Assembly: GCF_000717345.1 (NCBI RefSeq) | Contig: NZ_JNZA01000041.1 | Location: 1-64,000, forward strand | DNA: 64,000 nt | Direction: 5' to 3' | From: Streptomyces lydicus | Lineage (GTDB): Bacteria > Actinomycetota > Actinomycetes > Streptomycetales > Streptomycetaceae | Part shown: one piece after another, positions 1-9,168 of the stretch | Layout: each line of letters starts with the position of its first letter | Position numbering within the stretch: position 1 is the first letter of the stretch | Notes under the pieces: generated by a model | Seen by the model: only the letters and a program-made list of their open reading frames with translations | Told to the model about the DNA's origin: nothing | Databases searched by the model: none | Position numbers and translations under genes: made by a program

Positions 1-581
1 CCCCCCGCACTGTTCCGCTCCTCGGGAGGCCCCCGCCCCCCGCGCCGCGCTGTTCCCCCTGAGGGGGCCTCCGCCCCCCGCGAATGACATGTCGCTGTTG
101 CAGCGCTACGTGAACACCCCACCCCGGCGGCGGACTCGCATGTCCTGCCGGTCTTTCGAGGTACGCGGAAACCCGCCGAAACCTTGGGTGCTCCCCACAC
201 CCCAGGCCCCCTATCGGGCTCAAGGAATTGATCGCCACCACGTCCGGCGCCGGGGAAGCTACTGCTGGCTGTCCCTAGCGCCGGACCTATAGATCACTAT
301 TTTTCGCCTCGTGTCCGCTTGCGGAGCACGGTCAATCTAGAGCATCGGGGCCCGCCTGTAGAGGGGATGTGTGCAACTTGTGTGCAGGCTTTGGGACTTG
401 CTCCATCGAACGGTGATCGGCTGCGGGTCCCTTGACGGCGAACACATACCTGGTGAACTGCGATAACGGCAGTTTTCCGGGCTGCCGGCACCGAGCTCCC
501 GTACGGGGACGAGCACGGCAGCGGCGTCACAGTCGTGACAGGCCCGTGCGCTGTGGGTTGGCGGGCGGCAGGTCTTCCGGG
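1..581. other. No recognisable gene
   Basis: G- and C-rich stretch beginning with two imperfect copies of a motif like cgctgttcc followed by gcctccgccccccgcg, then non-coding-looking DNA. Open frames here have no family resemblance or ribosome site. It leads into the transposase remnant that follows. Confidence 0.5.
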
Positions 582-695
582 GTGTCGGATGACCTTGTGC
601 CTGATGACCTGTGGGAACGCATCGCTCCGTTACTTCCTCCTCGTCCGCCGCGGCGTCGGCGGTACACGGGCCGGTTGCCTGCGGATGACCGTGCT
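582..695 (+). pseudogene. IS5-family transposase N-terminal remnant
   Basis: The frame starting at GTG 582 reads VSDDLVPDDLWERIAPLLPP followed by RRYTGRLPADDRA, the conserved N-terminal helix region of Streptomyces IS5-family DDE transposases. After about 36 codons the resemblance stops and neither the catalytic domain nor the C-terminus follows. No ribosome site is needed to explain it. It is best read as the broken head of an insertion sequence; a related C-terminal remnant lies near 5.3 kb, but whether both came from one element cannot be told. Confidence 0.65.
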
Positions 696-879
696 GGCGG
701 CGGCTGCGGGACTGGACCGAGGCCGGTGTCTGGCCTCGGTCGACCTCCACCTCGGCCCACTCCAACTCGCCTGCACCATCAACTGCTTGAGACGCCTTCG
801 AACCTCATTCTGAAATGATCAGTTAGGCGTTCGGTTCCCCCTGGGCAGGGAGGCCGGCGACCATCGTGGAGGCGGCAGG

Positions 880-1112
880 GGGCTTGATCGCTTCGGCGGG
901 CGACACGACGGGTGGTGTCCTCGGCGTCTTCGAGTTGGCGGTCGACACCGGCTTCGAGGCCGCCGTGGGCATGGGCGGGGACCTCGAAGTCCTCCCAGAC
1001 AGTGGTTGCTGCTGTGGGCACGGTGTCGGCTCCTGGTGCTCGGTGGCTCCCGGTACCGGGCACTTTCCGCCGAACTCAGGGGTTCGGTGGTGCCGTGGAT
1101 CCGCTGTAGGAT
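880..1112. repeat. Diverged repeat, copy A
   Basis: About 230 bp that aligns by eye with 4650-4884. Shared blocks include ggcttcgaggccg, the region around ggggacctcgaagtc, gtgtcggctcctgg, and the end ggtgccgtggatccgctgta. On the minus strand both copies read as a related short protein segment (VWEDFEVPAHA here, REDLDIPAEDR in copy B), so this may be the trace of a small gene or the flank of an insertion sequence. Function unknown. Confidence 0.6.
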
Positions 1113-1135
1113 CCGCGGCCGCCTGTGTGGATATT

Positions 1136-1732
1136 TCAGCTCCCTGCCCGCGGGGAGCTTGCCCGCTCGGTAACGCTGTTCCCTGCGCTCGTCAGAATCG
1201 CGCTCGCGACGACGTCAAAGAGATGATCGGCGCGTGGCGCAAGCGAAGGTTGATCGCCGAGCCAAGCGAGCATGGCGATCAGCGCAAACAAATCGTCGCC
1301 ATCGATATCGTTCCGCGCCATGCCTGCGACCTGGGCACGGGTGAGAAGCCGCGCACCGGCTGCGCGCAGCGTGACGCACGAAGCGTGGAGTGCAGAGTCG
1401 GCGTCCTCGATGGCGGCTGCCATCAGCACGGTCACGCCCCGATACTCGGTCGTCCACGCGACGCAATCGCGTACCCACGAAACGAGAGCTACTTCGGGTG
1501 AGCTCGTCGAGACGTCGAGCTCATCTGCCTTTGCCGTCAGTTCGTCGAAGCTTGTGCGAAGCAGGGCCTCCAGCAGCGCCTCGCGCGTCGGGAAGTGCCG
1601 CAACAGCGTCGCGAGCCCGACATCGGCCCTGCGCGCGATGTCGCGCAGTGACACATCGACGCCTTGCTCGGTGATGGCGGCGCCCGCTACTGCGAGCAGG
1701 TGATCGCGGTTCTTCCTGGCGTCGGCCCGCAT
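1136..1732 (-). CDS. TetR-family transcriptional regulator
   Basis: A 198-aa protein beginning MRADARKNRDHLLAVAGAAI. The N-terminal helix-turn-helix reads VSLRDIARRADVGLATLLRHFPTREALLEAL (about residues 25-55), classic TetR. The C-terminal half is a ligand-binding helical bundle typical of the family. The frame stays open for several hundred codons upstream, antisense to the next gene; the start at 1732 was chosen because homologous sequence begins there and because it leaves a 111-bp intergenic region with operator repeats. It is divergent from the quinone oxidoreductase gene, so it most likely represses that gene and itself. The inducer is unknown. Confidence 0.9.
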   Translation of the reverse strand: MRADARKNRDHLLAVAGAAITEQGVDVSLRDIARRADVGLATLLRHFPTREALLEALLRTSFDELTAKADELDVSTSSPEVALVSWVRDCVAWTTEYRGVTVLMAAAIEDADSALHASCVTLRAAGARLLTRAQVAGMARNDIDGDDLFALIAMLAWLGDQPSLAPRADHLFDVVASAILTSAGNSVTERASSPRAGS

Positions 1733-1748
1733 CTGCCCCTCTTGACTA

Positions 1749-1810
1749 TCCGGATCAGTGGTCCATATATTCGGATCAGTGGTCCACTTATATGGATCGC
1801 TGATCCGGAT
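1749..1810. promoter_or_regulatory. Operator repeats between TetR and oxidoreductase genes
   Basis: The 15-base sequence CGGATCAGTGGTCCA occurs exactly at 1751-1765 and again at 1772-1786, a 21-bp step (two helical turns). A third, inverted half (ATCGCTGATCCGGAT, 1796-1810) is the reverse complement of a near copy. The array lies in the divergent intergenic region and is a strong candidate binding site for the adjacent TetR protein. Confidence 0.65.
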
Positions 1811-1843
1811 AAGCGTATCCCGCAGCGCGGGCAGGAGAAAAAG

Positions 1844-2854
1844 ATGCCGACACACAAGATGAGGGCGATCCGGCTCCACGAGCACGGCGGCCCTGAGGTT
1901 CTGCGGTACGACGAGGTGCCGATTCCTGAGCCGGGACCGGGTGAGGTGCTCGTCCGCGTGCACGCGGTCGGCATCAATCCCCCCGACTGGTACCTGCGCG
2001 ACGGCATGTCCAACCTGCCTCCGGAGACGAGGCCGACGTTCGACTTGCCCGTGATTCCGGGTACGGACCTGTCGGGCGTCGTCGAGGCCGTCGCCGCGGA
2101 TGTGGACGGCTTCTCCGTTGGCGATGAAGTCTTCGGTCTGCTCCGCTTCCCCAGCTTCGACGGCAGCACATATGCCGAGTACGTGGCCGCGCCTGCGTCG
2201 GACCTCGCACTCAAGCCGGCCGGCATCGATCACGTGCACGCCGCCGGGGCCCCCATGGCCGGGCTCACCGCGTGGCAGTTCCTGATCGAGGTCGGACACG
2301 ATCACCCGTCGCCCTTCCAGGCTGCGAAGCATCGTCCGGTGCCACTCGACGCCAACGTGACGGTGCTCATCAACGGGGCCGCGGGTGGGGTCGGCCACCT
2401 CGCGCTCCAGCTGGCGAAGTGGAAGGGTGCACGTGTCATCGCTGTGGCATCGGGCGCGCATGAATCGTTCCTGAGCAAGCTCGGTGCCGACGAGTTCATC
2501 GACTACACCAAGAGTCGCCCTGAGGAACTTGTACGCGACGTCGACCTCGTTCTCGACACCGTCGGCGGCCCCCACAGCAATCGCTTCCTCCGCACGCTCA
2601 AGCGCGGCGGCTCCCAGTTCCCCGTATTCTTCGGCGAGTTCGACGAAGAAGAGACCGCCGAACTGGGCGTCACGGTCACGGGCACTCAGGTCCGCTCGAA
2701 TGGGGCTCAGCTCGCAGAACTTGGACGCCTGCTCGACGCGGGCACGGTGCGCGTCGCGATCGACAGCACGTTCGCGCTCGCGGACGCCCAAGCAGCGCAC
2801 GAGCGCGCCGCCCGGGGGCACATCCAGGGCAAGATCGTTCTCACGGTCGCTTAG
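1844..2854 (+). CDS. Zinc-independent MDR quinone oxidoreductase
   Basis: A 336-aa protein of the medium-chain dehydrogenase/reductase family, quinone oxidoreductase-like branch. The N-terminal GroES-like fold shows MRAIRLHEHGGPEVLRYDEVPIPEPGPGEVLVRV and GTDLSGVVEAV. The cofactor domain carries the NADPH loop NGAAGGVGHLALQLAKWKGA (about residues 168-187) followed by GADEFIDYTK. The zinc-ligand cysteines of alcohol dehydrogenases are absent, as expected for the quinone branch. The start at 1844 follows AGGAG at 1833, about 6 bases upstream. It is divergent from the TetR gene and downstream of its candidate operators, so probably induced by an electrophile or small aromatic. The substrate cannot be told. 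Confidence 0.9.
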   Translation: MPTHKMRAIRLHEHGGPEVLRYDEVPIPEPGPGEVLVRVHAVGINPPDWYLRDGMSNLPPETRPTFDLPVIPGTDLSGVVEAVAADVDGFSVGDEVFGLLRFPSFDGSTYAEYVAAPASDLALKPAGIDHVHAAGAPMAGLTAWQFLIEVGHDHPSPFQAAKHRPVPLDANVTVLINGAAGGVGHLALQLAKWKGARVIAVASGAHESFLSKLGADEFIDYTKSRPEELVRDVDLVLDTVGGPHSNRFLRTLKRGGSQFPVFFGEFDEEETAELGVTVTGTQVRSNGAQLAELGRLLDAGTVRVAIDSTFALADAQAAHERAARGHIQGKIVLTVA

Positions 2855-3106
2855 GAACATACCGTTTCACCAACGCGCCCGGCGTTTGTCCTCGGGGTGC
2901 CGACGGGCAGCGGGCGTCCCTGCGAGGCCGAGCGGGACAGATGGACGGGGCGCTTGGGGCTCCTGAAGACGTTGCCGCGACCACAACTCTCCCCCTCCTC
3001 CAGCCGACCCCACTCGCTGAACATGGCGTATTGGCCGGACTTGATGAAGGTGTTCCCGCTCACCGCATCGTTCCGGCGCGCGCGCCGTTCGTCGCGGAAG
3101 GGCGCC

Positions 3107-3376
3107 GCCACCGGAGCGCCCCAAGCGGTCCAAGTCGCAGACAGGTGGCATTTGTGGCACAACCTGGGCGAAGCCGCCGAGCGGAGCGTCGCCCAGCACC
3201 GCGGGTGCCTGCGAGTCCTGGTGCCTGAACCAGCTCCCCGGACTGCCCCCGAACCCACACCGCCCGAGGACGCTGCCGGCTCGCCGTGGCCAACCGGTCA
3301 CCGGTTCGCCGACCGTATCCGGGCCAGACACGCCACGGTTCACGCACTGCTGGCACAACGCGTCTGCCACTGGCTC
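3107..3376 (+). pseudogene. ISL3-family transposase fragment
   Basis: The frame reads [20 protein letters not shown] then [16 protein letters not shown] and, further on, [21 protein letters not shown]. This is the catalytic core of ISL3-family transposases as found in Streptomyces. The N-terminal zinc finger and the C-terminus are missing, and there is no plausible start. The 250 bp before it (2855-3106) has no recognisable gene. On the minus strand a short frame there reads [21 protein letters not shown], which I cannot place. Confidence 0.75.
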
Positions 3377-3609
3377 GGAAAACGGCGGCGAGGACAGTGC
3401 GTCATTGGCATGTGCCTGGGACGGTCAGACCACACGGAACCGGCCATACCGGATAGTACATCGCAGACCGGATTGAAGTGTTCATGTCCGACCCATAGCG
3501 TGTGCGAGGCATGCGCGGCCGGGTTGATGACCCCGCCCCACAGCGCACGGCCGCGGCGCCTACTCGCCTGCCCTTTGGACAGGCGGGCCACCACAACGGG
3601 AGGACCATC

Positions 3610-4128
3610 ATGAGCCTGCGTACCACCCTCGCCACCCGCGTTGCGAGACCGGCGGCAGCCGCCTGTGTCACTGCCGCGCTGCTGCTGACCGGCACCACGG
3701 CCGCACACGCCGTCACACCCAGGCCCAAGGGCCCCGCCATCGCCAACGGCCAGATCTACTACTACGCCCTCAAGAACCAGAGCACCGGCCGCTGCGTGGA
3801 CGACTCATGGGGAGCCGGCCTGCGCGCCTTCACCTGTAACGGGCTCAACTACCAGAACTTCAACTGGTATCCGCAGTCCGACGGCACCTGGGTCATCCAG
3901 AACCAGAACACCGGCCGCTGCATCGACGACAGCACCGACTACGGCCTACGCGCCTTCGGCTGCAACTACTCGGCGTACCAGCGGTGGTCGATCATCTACC
4001 AGTCCGACGGCACGAAGACGCTCAAAAACCAGAACACAGGCCGCGTGATGGACGACAGCCTGGACTTCGGCCTGCGCGCCTTCGGGTACAACGGACTGTC
4101 CTACCAGCGGTTCACCTTCGTCGGCTAA
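3610..4128 (+). CDS. Secreted ricin-type beta-trefoil lectin domain protein
   Basis: A 172-aa exported protein. Residues 1-34 are a signal peptide (positively charged start, hydrophobic stretch around residues 15-28, AHA cleavage signal). The mature part is essentially a single lectin domain made of three similar units of about 45 residues, each with LKNQxTGRxxDDS followed by GLRAFxxN and a Q..F/W ending, i.e. the QxW-type repeats of ricin B-like carbohydrate-binding domains. The third unit carries M in place of the cysteine of the first two. The start at 3610 is preceded by GGGAGGACC. No catalytic domain is fused to it, so it is probably a free sugar-binding protein. It is monocistronic. Confidence 0.85.
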   Translation: MSLRTTLATRVARPAAAACVTAALLLTGTTAAHAVTPRPKGPAIANGQIYYYALKNQSTGRCVDDSWGAGLRAFTCNGLNYQNFNWYPQSDGTWVIQNQNTGRCIDDSTDYGLRAFGCNYSAYQRWSIIYQSDGTKTLKNQNTGRVMDDSLDFGLRAFGYNGLSYQRFTFVG

Positions 4129-4649
4129 CACATCAGCTGGCCACGGCCGTGCTCGCGGTTGCTGGCGCGCACGGCCGTGTCGCATCGATGCATCGATGAA
4201 GGGGGCGTGTCGTGTCGACGAACAACTCGTCTGGACGATGTGGGTGTGGAGATCGAGCAGAGCGAGCGAAGCTGAAACGGTGCGCACGGTGCGGTCATGG
4301 CCTCGGCCCACTGAGAAGCCCGACCTCAGCGGGTGCCGCACTTCCCACCGCAGGTGTCTTACATGAAGTGGTGCTGTGCCTCATTGCCAAGCCTCGAACT
4401 TGGGAACCCATGGCCGGATAGCGGCGGGGCATCACCGGGCTGTTTCATGCCGGGGGGAACGTCGATTTCGTGGATGCCTCCTCCGAGGGAACCACGTCCC
4501 GCCCATGACCAGAATCCTCATGGGCATGATCCTTCCGTGCAGCCAGCGGACTGCGGAAGCGTCCGCGGCTGTGCGGCGTGGGGAAGCCCGTGGGGGGCCA
4601 CTGCCTGCAACGGTGGTGTTGGAAGAATTACTCAAGGCGCTGCTGGCCG
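4129..4649. other. Non-coding or decayed DNA
   Basis: No gene recognised. A tandem cgatgcatcgatg sequence lies near 4184-4197. Short open frames on both strands show no family signature. Confidence 0.4.
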
Positions 4650-4884
4650 CGTGGTGGGTACAACTGATGGTGCAGGTCGGGCAGGAGTCGAGCTGGCGCT
4701 CCATGTCGGCTTCGAGGCCGAAGCCGGGGGACCTGTCCTCCGCGGGGATGTCGAGGTCTTCCCGGGCGCGCTGGCGGCTGCTGTTTCCAGTGTCGGCTCC
4801 TGGCGATCGGCGGGTCCGATATCGGGCACTTCTGTTGAAGTCAGGGGCCGGTTGGTGCCGTGGATCCGCTGTACGGATCGTGGT
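4650..4884. repeat. Diverged repeat, copy B
   Basis: The second copy of the repeat described at 880-1112, in the same orientation. Identity looks like roughly three quarters by eye, highest in the last 40 bp (ggtgccgtggatccgctgta). The copies are about 3.8 kb apart and bracket the TetR, oxidoreductase and lectin genes. Confidence 0.6.
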
Positions 4885-4907
4885 CGCTCTCCTGGATGCT
4901 GATCCAC

Positions 4908-5053
4908 ATGCGCACTGACTTTGATCCCGCCGTCATGTCCCGCAACGACTTCTACCGGCTGCTGACCGCCACCGTGGTTCCTCGGCCGATCGCCTGGGTG
5001 TCCACCACCTCGGCGGACGGAACGCACAATCTCGCCCCTGCGAAGTTCCGAGG
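4908..5053 (+). pseudogene. Flavin reductase-family N-terminal remnant
   Basis: From ATG 4908 the frame reads MRTDFDPAVMSRNDFYRLLT, then VVPRPIAWVSTTSADGTHNLAPA, the conserved N-terminus of the flavin reductase (FMN-binding split-barrel, PPOX-like) family. The resemblance stops at about codon 48, and a stop follows near 5081 after unrelated sequence. Only the first quarter of the gene is left. Confidence 0.7.
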
Positions 5054-5242
5054 AAAGTGGTATCGGTCCGGAGGACGTTAGCGCAGGTCAGAGCGTTCCG
5101 GCAACGAACTGGCAGGGAGCCGTGCTCCTCCGTGCGCCACCCACAGGAGGTTCTCCGGCTGCTGTGGTGCAGCCGCCCGGCAGCAGTTAGCGATCAGGCC
5201 CTCCCGTAACCGCTCGTACTCCCAATCAGACAGTGACGCCGG

Positions 5243-5447
5243 ACTCTCTACGCCGACCGCGGCTACGAGTCCGACGTCTGTCGCCGGCGCCTGCGGGAGG
5301 GGAGCATCGCACCGAAGATCGCTCGCCGGGGACAAGCCCAACGCTCGGGCGCGTGGGCGCGTCCGCCGGGTCGCTGAGTCGGCCCTCGCCCGTCTCCACG
5401 GACCACGCCGCCTTTACATCAGACGGCAAGTGCGCGACGGCATGGGC
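5243..5447 (+). pseudogene. IS5-family transposase C-terminal remnant
   Basis: One frame reads TLYADRGYESDVCRRRLREG then IAPKIARRG. After a frameshift another frame reads VRRVAESALARLHGPRRLYIRR. These match the last third of IS5-family DDE transposases (the D of YADRGY and the E-containing helix). The rest of the element is absent. Confidence 0.65.
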
Positions 5448-5455
5448 GGCGCTGA

Positions 5456-6088
5456 CTACTCGTCGACGGGGGGCCAGGGCTTCGCCCGGAGTTCGTCGAG
5501 CCGCAGGAACGCCAGCGCGCGGCGCATCAGATCGATGAGTTCCTCGGGCTCGTCCTGCCAGGCCCAGTGCTCCATGGTGACGGTGAACGCATCCAGCACC
5601 GCGGTGGTCAGCAGACGCACTTCGAGACTGTCGAGAGGGGCGTCCATACGGGATGCCAACGCGGGAGCGAGCCGTTCCTGCATCTCCCGCCCCGCGGCGA
5701 GCCAGCGCATCTTCAGGACGGGGACGGTCCCCAGGACCCGGACCAGCCGACGGGCCCGGGCGGTGTCCTCCAAGCGCCGCCCGGCCGTCTCCGTCCCGAA
5801 GGATGCTTCGACGGCGGCACTGAGCGGTTCTTCGGTCGGATGTTCCGCGAGGACGTCCACGAGTTGGCCGACGCTGGAGGCGAAGAGGGGGGTGAGGGCG
5901 TCCTCCTTCGCCGGGCAGTAGCGGTAGAAGGTGCGCAGGGAGATGCCCGCGGCCGAGGCGATGTCCTCGACCGTCGTCGTGTCATAACCGCGGTCGGCGA
6001 ACAGGGCCGCCGCGGCCTCCGCGATCTCCAGCCGAGTCTGAAGGCGCCGCTGTTCCGTCAGGGACGGGCGGCCCCGCGCTGCCGTCAT
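5456..6088 (-). CDS. TetR-family transcriptional regulator
   Basis: A 210-aa regulator. After MTAARGRPSLTEQRR the HTH domain reads FADRGYDTTTVEDIASAAG then ISLRTFYRYCPAKEDAL (about residues 30-65), as in AcrR/TetR proteins. The C-terminal domain, including an RARRLVRVLGTVPVLKMRWL stretch, resembles the TetR_C ligand-binding class common in Streptomyces. The start at 6088 has AAGGAG 8 bases upstream. It is divergent from the SDR/SRPBCC operon and separated from it by 273 bp that contain two palindromes, so the likely role is control of that operon and of itself. Confidence 0.9.
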   Translation of the reverse strand: MTAARGRPSLTEQRRLQTRLEIAEAAAALFADRGYDTTTVEDIASAAGISLRTFYRYCPAKEDALTPLFASSVGQLVDVLAEHPTEEPLSAAVEASFGTETAGRRLEDTARARRLVRVLGTVPVLKMRWLAAGREMQERLAPALASRMDAPLDSLEVRLLTTAVLDAFTVTMEHWAWQDEPEELIDLMRRALAFLRLDELRAKPWPPVDE

Positions 6089-6138
6089 TGTGTGCTCCTT
6101 GCCGTGCTTCACCTCGGCCCTTATTGTCACAGACGGAA

Positions 6139-6186
6139 TTTGTGGCATGTCGTGCCATAAAAGCGTAGGTTGATCAGAGACTGATC
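6139..6186. promoter_or_regulatory. Two palindromes in the divergent TetR/SDR promoter region
   Basis: TTTGTGGCA-tgtcg-TGCCATAAA spans 6139-6161 (8 of 9 arm positions pair). GATCAG-AGA-CTGATC is a perfect 15-bp palindrome at 6172-6186. Both lie close upstream of the regulator start, a usual place for TetR operators. Which one is bound cannot be told from sequence. Confidence 0.45.
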
Positions 6187-6361
6187 GGGAGCGGGTCGAC
6201 CAGTGGTCGATCCATCCGCTGTCCCGTGCTGTCGCGCTGCCCCTGCCTGCCTGTGCGCCGGTGGTGCCGCGCGGTGGTCGGCGGTCGGCGGCGTACCGCC
6301 AACGGCCGACGCGCGGTGATCAGTGACCGGTGAACGTACAGCGTCAGCGAAGGAGCCGACC

Positions 6362-7138
6362 ATGTCCCGCACTTACCTCATCACCGGAGCCGCCTCCGGC
6401 ATCGGCAAGGCCACGGCCACCCGGCTCAAGGAGCAGGGGAACACGGTCATCGGCGCCGACCTCATGGACGCCGATATCGTCGCGGACCTCGCTACCCCCG
6501 ATGGCCGGGCGCAACTGGTCCGGCGCGCAGGCGAGTTGAGCGGTGGACGGCTCGACGCCGTGATCGCGGGTGCCGGCCTCGCAGGTTTTGACCCGCGCGC
6601 CGTCAGCGTCAACTACTTCGGCGCGGTCGCCACCTTGGAAGGGCTGCGCCCCCTGCTTGCCGCCGGTACGGACCCGCGCGCTGTCGTCATCGCCTCGGTC
6701 GCCTCCGTCCACCCTCACGACACGGCCATCGCCGACGCGGCGCTCGCCGGTGACGAGGAAGCGGCGCTGGCCGCCGCCCAGGCAGCCGTCGATCGGGGCG
6801 AGGGCTATGCGATCTACGGCTCGACCAAGGCCGCCATCGCCCGATGGATACGCCGCACCGCCGTGACCGCAGACTGGGCGGGCGCCGGCATCCCTCTCAA
6901 CGCGATCGCCCCCGGAACGGTCATCACCCCCATGACTGAACCCATGCTGGCCAGCCCCGACGTACGCAAGATCGTCGACGAGACCGTCCCCATGCCGCTC
7001 CACGGACACGCCCAGCCGGCACAGATCGCTCCCCTCCTGACCTGGCTCACCTCTCCCGAGAACGAACTGGTCACCGGCCAGGTCGTCTTCATCGACGGCG
7101 GCGCCGACGCCGTACTGCGCGGCGACGGCACGTGGTGA
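6362..7138 (+). CDS. Short-chain dehydrogenase/reductase (SDR)
   Basis: A 258-aa classical SDR. The NAD(P)-binding motif TGAASGIG is at residues 8-15, the active-site pair is in YAIYGSTKAAI (YxxxK), and the C-terminal GQVVFIDGGAD motif is typical. The substrate loop contains PGTVITPMTEPML, and the overall pattern resembles 3-alpha-hydroxysteroid dehydrogenase-like SDRs. The start at 6362 follows GAAGGAG 6 bases before. It is the first gene of a two-gene unit with the SRPBCC gene, divergent from the TetR regulator. Confidence 0.88.
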   Translation: MSRTYLITGAASGIGKATATRLKEQGNTVIGADLMDADIVADLATPDGRAQLVRRAGELSGGRLDAVIAGAGLAGFDPRAVSVNYFGAVATLEGLRPLLAAGTDPRAVVIASVASVHPHDTAIADAALAGDEEAALAAAQAAVDRGEGYAIYGSTKAAIARWIRRTAVTADWAGAGIPLNAIAPGTVITPMTEPMLASPDVRKIVDETVPMPLHGHAQPAQIAPLLTWLTSPENELVTGQVVFIDGGADAVLRGDGTW

Positions 7139-7209
7139 ACCGTCCAGGGAAGCGGCCGATCAGAGACAACCCGCAGTCATCGCAGTCCGCAGTCATCGGA
7201 GGGCCATCC

Positions 7210-7647
7210 ATGCACACGCTCATCCGCACCACCGTCGTCACCGCTGCCCCCGATGACGTCTGGCAGGTCATCGGCAAGTTCGGCGGCCTCGCCGACTGGC
7301 ACCCCCTGCTGCCGCCGTCGGTGATCGAGGACGGCGCCGATCCCGAGACGTCCGGAGCGATACAGGCGTTCTCCGTCAACGGCCAAGTGGTCATCAGGGA
7401 GCGGCTCCTGGAGAAGGACGACTCGCGCCGGATGCTCCGTTACACCATCCATGAATCTGCCGTCCCCGTCTCTGACTACGTCTCCACGCTGTCCGTGCAC
7501 CCGCACGACGCAGGCGCCGAGATCCGCTGGGCCGCGACATACGAGGCCGCCGACGAACTGGTCTCCGAGATCGAGAAGCACTTCGGCGACAACATCTACG
7601 CCGCCGGCCTGGACACCCTCAAAGAACGCTTCGCCCTGCCCGGCTAG
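7210..7647 (+). CDS. SRPBCC-family (polyketide cyclase/START-like) protein
   Basis: A 145-aa protein with the signature of SRPBCC proteins: IRTTVVTAAPDDVWQVIGKF then GGLADWHPLLPPSVIEDG at the N-terminus and the long C-terminal helix with FGDNIYAAGLDTLKERF. Such proteins form a hydrophobic pocket that binds lipids or polyketides. It starts 71 bp after the SDR stop with GGAGG 8 bases before the ATG, so it is probably co-transcribed with that gene. An enzymatic role is not evident. Confidence 0.82.
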   Translation: MHTLIRTTVVTAAPDDVWQVIGKFGGLADWHPLLPPSVIEDGADPETSGAIQAFSVNGQVVIRERLLEKDDSRRMLRYTIHESAVPVSDYVSTLSVHPHDAGAEIRWAATYEAADELVSEIEKHFGDNIYAAGLDTLKERFALPG

Positions 7648-7791
7648 GCATTGCGTCGCAACTGGATTCGCAGCAGCACTGGGCGGCGGCGATGCCGCCC
7701 GGCGCGCGCTGGGCGAGTACGGCCCGACCACCGGCCGGTCCGACTCCCCCCCGTTAGCAAGGTGCTCGGTACGGCGGAACGTCGGTGGGCC

Positions 7792-8715
7792 TCAGTGGCG
7801 TTTGCGGGACAGGTAGGAGTTCCAGTCGGCGAGACCGCCGGCGCCCAGGACGCTGACGTCGGCTGCCAGCTCGGTGCGGGAACGGGTCCGCAGTTCACGC
7901 CGGGTGATCCGGGCGACGAGTGCGGGGAAGAGCGGCCGCAGAGGCTGGCACCAGCGCAGCCACGGCGGTGCGTAGATGTGGTGGGCGCGGTGGGCGATGC
8001 CGGTGGCGAGCCAGTCGGCCACCTGGGCGGGGGAGTGGACCCGGCGCGCGAAGCGGGGCTGGTTCCGCCGCAGGGCCTGCAGGACGGGATGGTCGTCGAT
8101 GCCGGCGACCATGGCAGTACCGGTCCAGTGGAGATAGGCGATGCCGACGGTGATCCCGTCGGGCTCGACCTCGCCGCGTAGTGCCTGGGCGAAGGATTCC
8201 GCGCCGGCTTTGGAAGCGCAGTAGGCGCTCATCATGGGTGCGGAGCCGAAGGCGGCCGTGGAGGCGATCTGGAGGAAGTAGCCGCGGGTCTCGTTGAGCT
8301 GCGGGAGGAAGGCTCGGGCGGTGTTGGCGGATCCGACGAGGTTGACCTCGACGACCCGCTGCCATAGGTCGGCCGCGGTGCGGATGAACGGGCCGCCGAC
8401 GGCGATGCCGGCGTTGGCCACGACCACGCTGGCCGGACCCAGTTCGCTGCCCACCTGTCGGGCAGCGTCCTCGAGTGCGGTGCGGTCGGTGACATCGGCC
8501 TCGACACAGGCGCTTCGGTTCGGCAAGGAGGCGGCGACCCGGGACAGGGTCTCCTCCTCGCGCCCGAGCAGCGCGACGAGCATTCCCGCGTCGGACAGGC
8601 GCCGCGCCAGGGCTTCACCGACGCCGCGGGCGGCGCCGGTCACGACCGCGACCCGCCCCCGCAGGGGTGTACCGGGAGAGGAGCCGGGCCCGCTGGCAGT
8701 GCCGATGTCACGCAT
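7792..8715 (-). CDS. SDR-family oxidoreductase
   Basis: A 307-aa SDR. VAVVTGAARGVGEALARRL gives the Gly-rich cofactor motif (about residues 23-41), VVANAGIAVGGPF the NAG motif, and IASTAAFGSAPMMSAYCASK the Ser-Tyr-Lys catalytic triad. The C-terminal extension of about 60 residues beyond the Rossmann core (RITRRELRTRSRTELAADVS) is seen in SDRs acting on bulky or membrane-associated lipids. The start at 8715 has GAGG upstream. It is a single gene facing away from the SRPBCC gene, which it meets tail to tail. Confidence 0.88.
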   Translation of the reverse strand: MRDIGTASGPGSSPGTPLRGRVAVVTGAARGVGEALARRLSDAGMLVALLGREEETLSRVAASLPNRSACVEADVTDRTALEDAARQVGSELGPASVVVANAGIAVGGPFIRTAADLWQRVVEVNLVGSANTARAFLPQLNETRGYFLQIASTAAFGSAPMMSAYCASKAGAESFAQALRGEVEPDGITVGIAYLHWTGTAMVAGIDDHPVLQALRRNQPRFARRVHSPAQVADWLATGIAHRAHHIYAPPWLRWCQPLRPLFPALVARITRRELRTRSRTELAADVSVLGAGGLADWNSYLSRKRH

Positions 8716-9168
8716 GTTCGTCCTCGTTCCTCGTCGGCCACCGACGGCGGCACCCCTGTCGGCATACCCGGAAAAAGCCCTTTTGTCCGCCCTGCTGGAG
8801 AGTGATGGCGAGGCCATACCGCCTGATTTCCAGGGGTCGACGGCACAGCGCTCAGGGGGTGACGGAAGGCCAGGAACGGGCCACCGGGCTGGGCGGCCGC
8901 CGTCTCTGCACAGCAGCGCTGCAGAGTGGGACGGTCATCCGCGAACTCGCGCGGCCCGGAAGCAGTGCGAGACGCAAGCCGGTGGGGCTGCGCCGGGCTC
9001 ACCGCGCGGGGGCCGAGATACGCAAGGGGCGGGCAGCGAGTGAAGGGCGCCGTGAGCCGGACGTGGCGGACCGGTTCGATGAGCTGGCCAACCCGAACAA
9101 ACGGGAGGTCACCTCCCTACCCGGCAGCAGGGGCGGGCCCGGTCACCGATGGGCGGGCTGTCCGGGAA
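8716..9168. other. No confident gene
   Basis: About 450 bp of high-GC sequence. The longest frames read through without family motifs or ribosome sites. Possibly decayed DNA between the SDR gene and the lasso cluster. Confidence 0.4.

Noticed and set aside
1136..2860. Minus-strand open frame of 574 codons
   Set aside because: Only the last 198 codons are the TetR protein; the rest is the antisense of the quinone oxidoreductase and has no family motifs.
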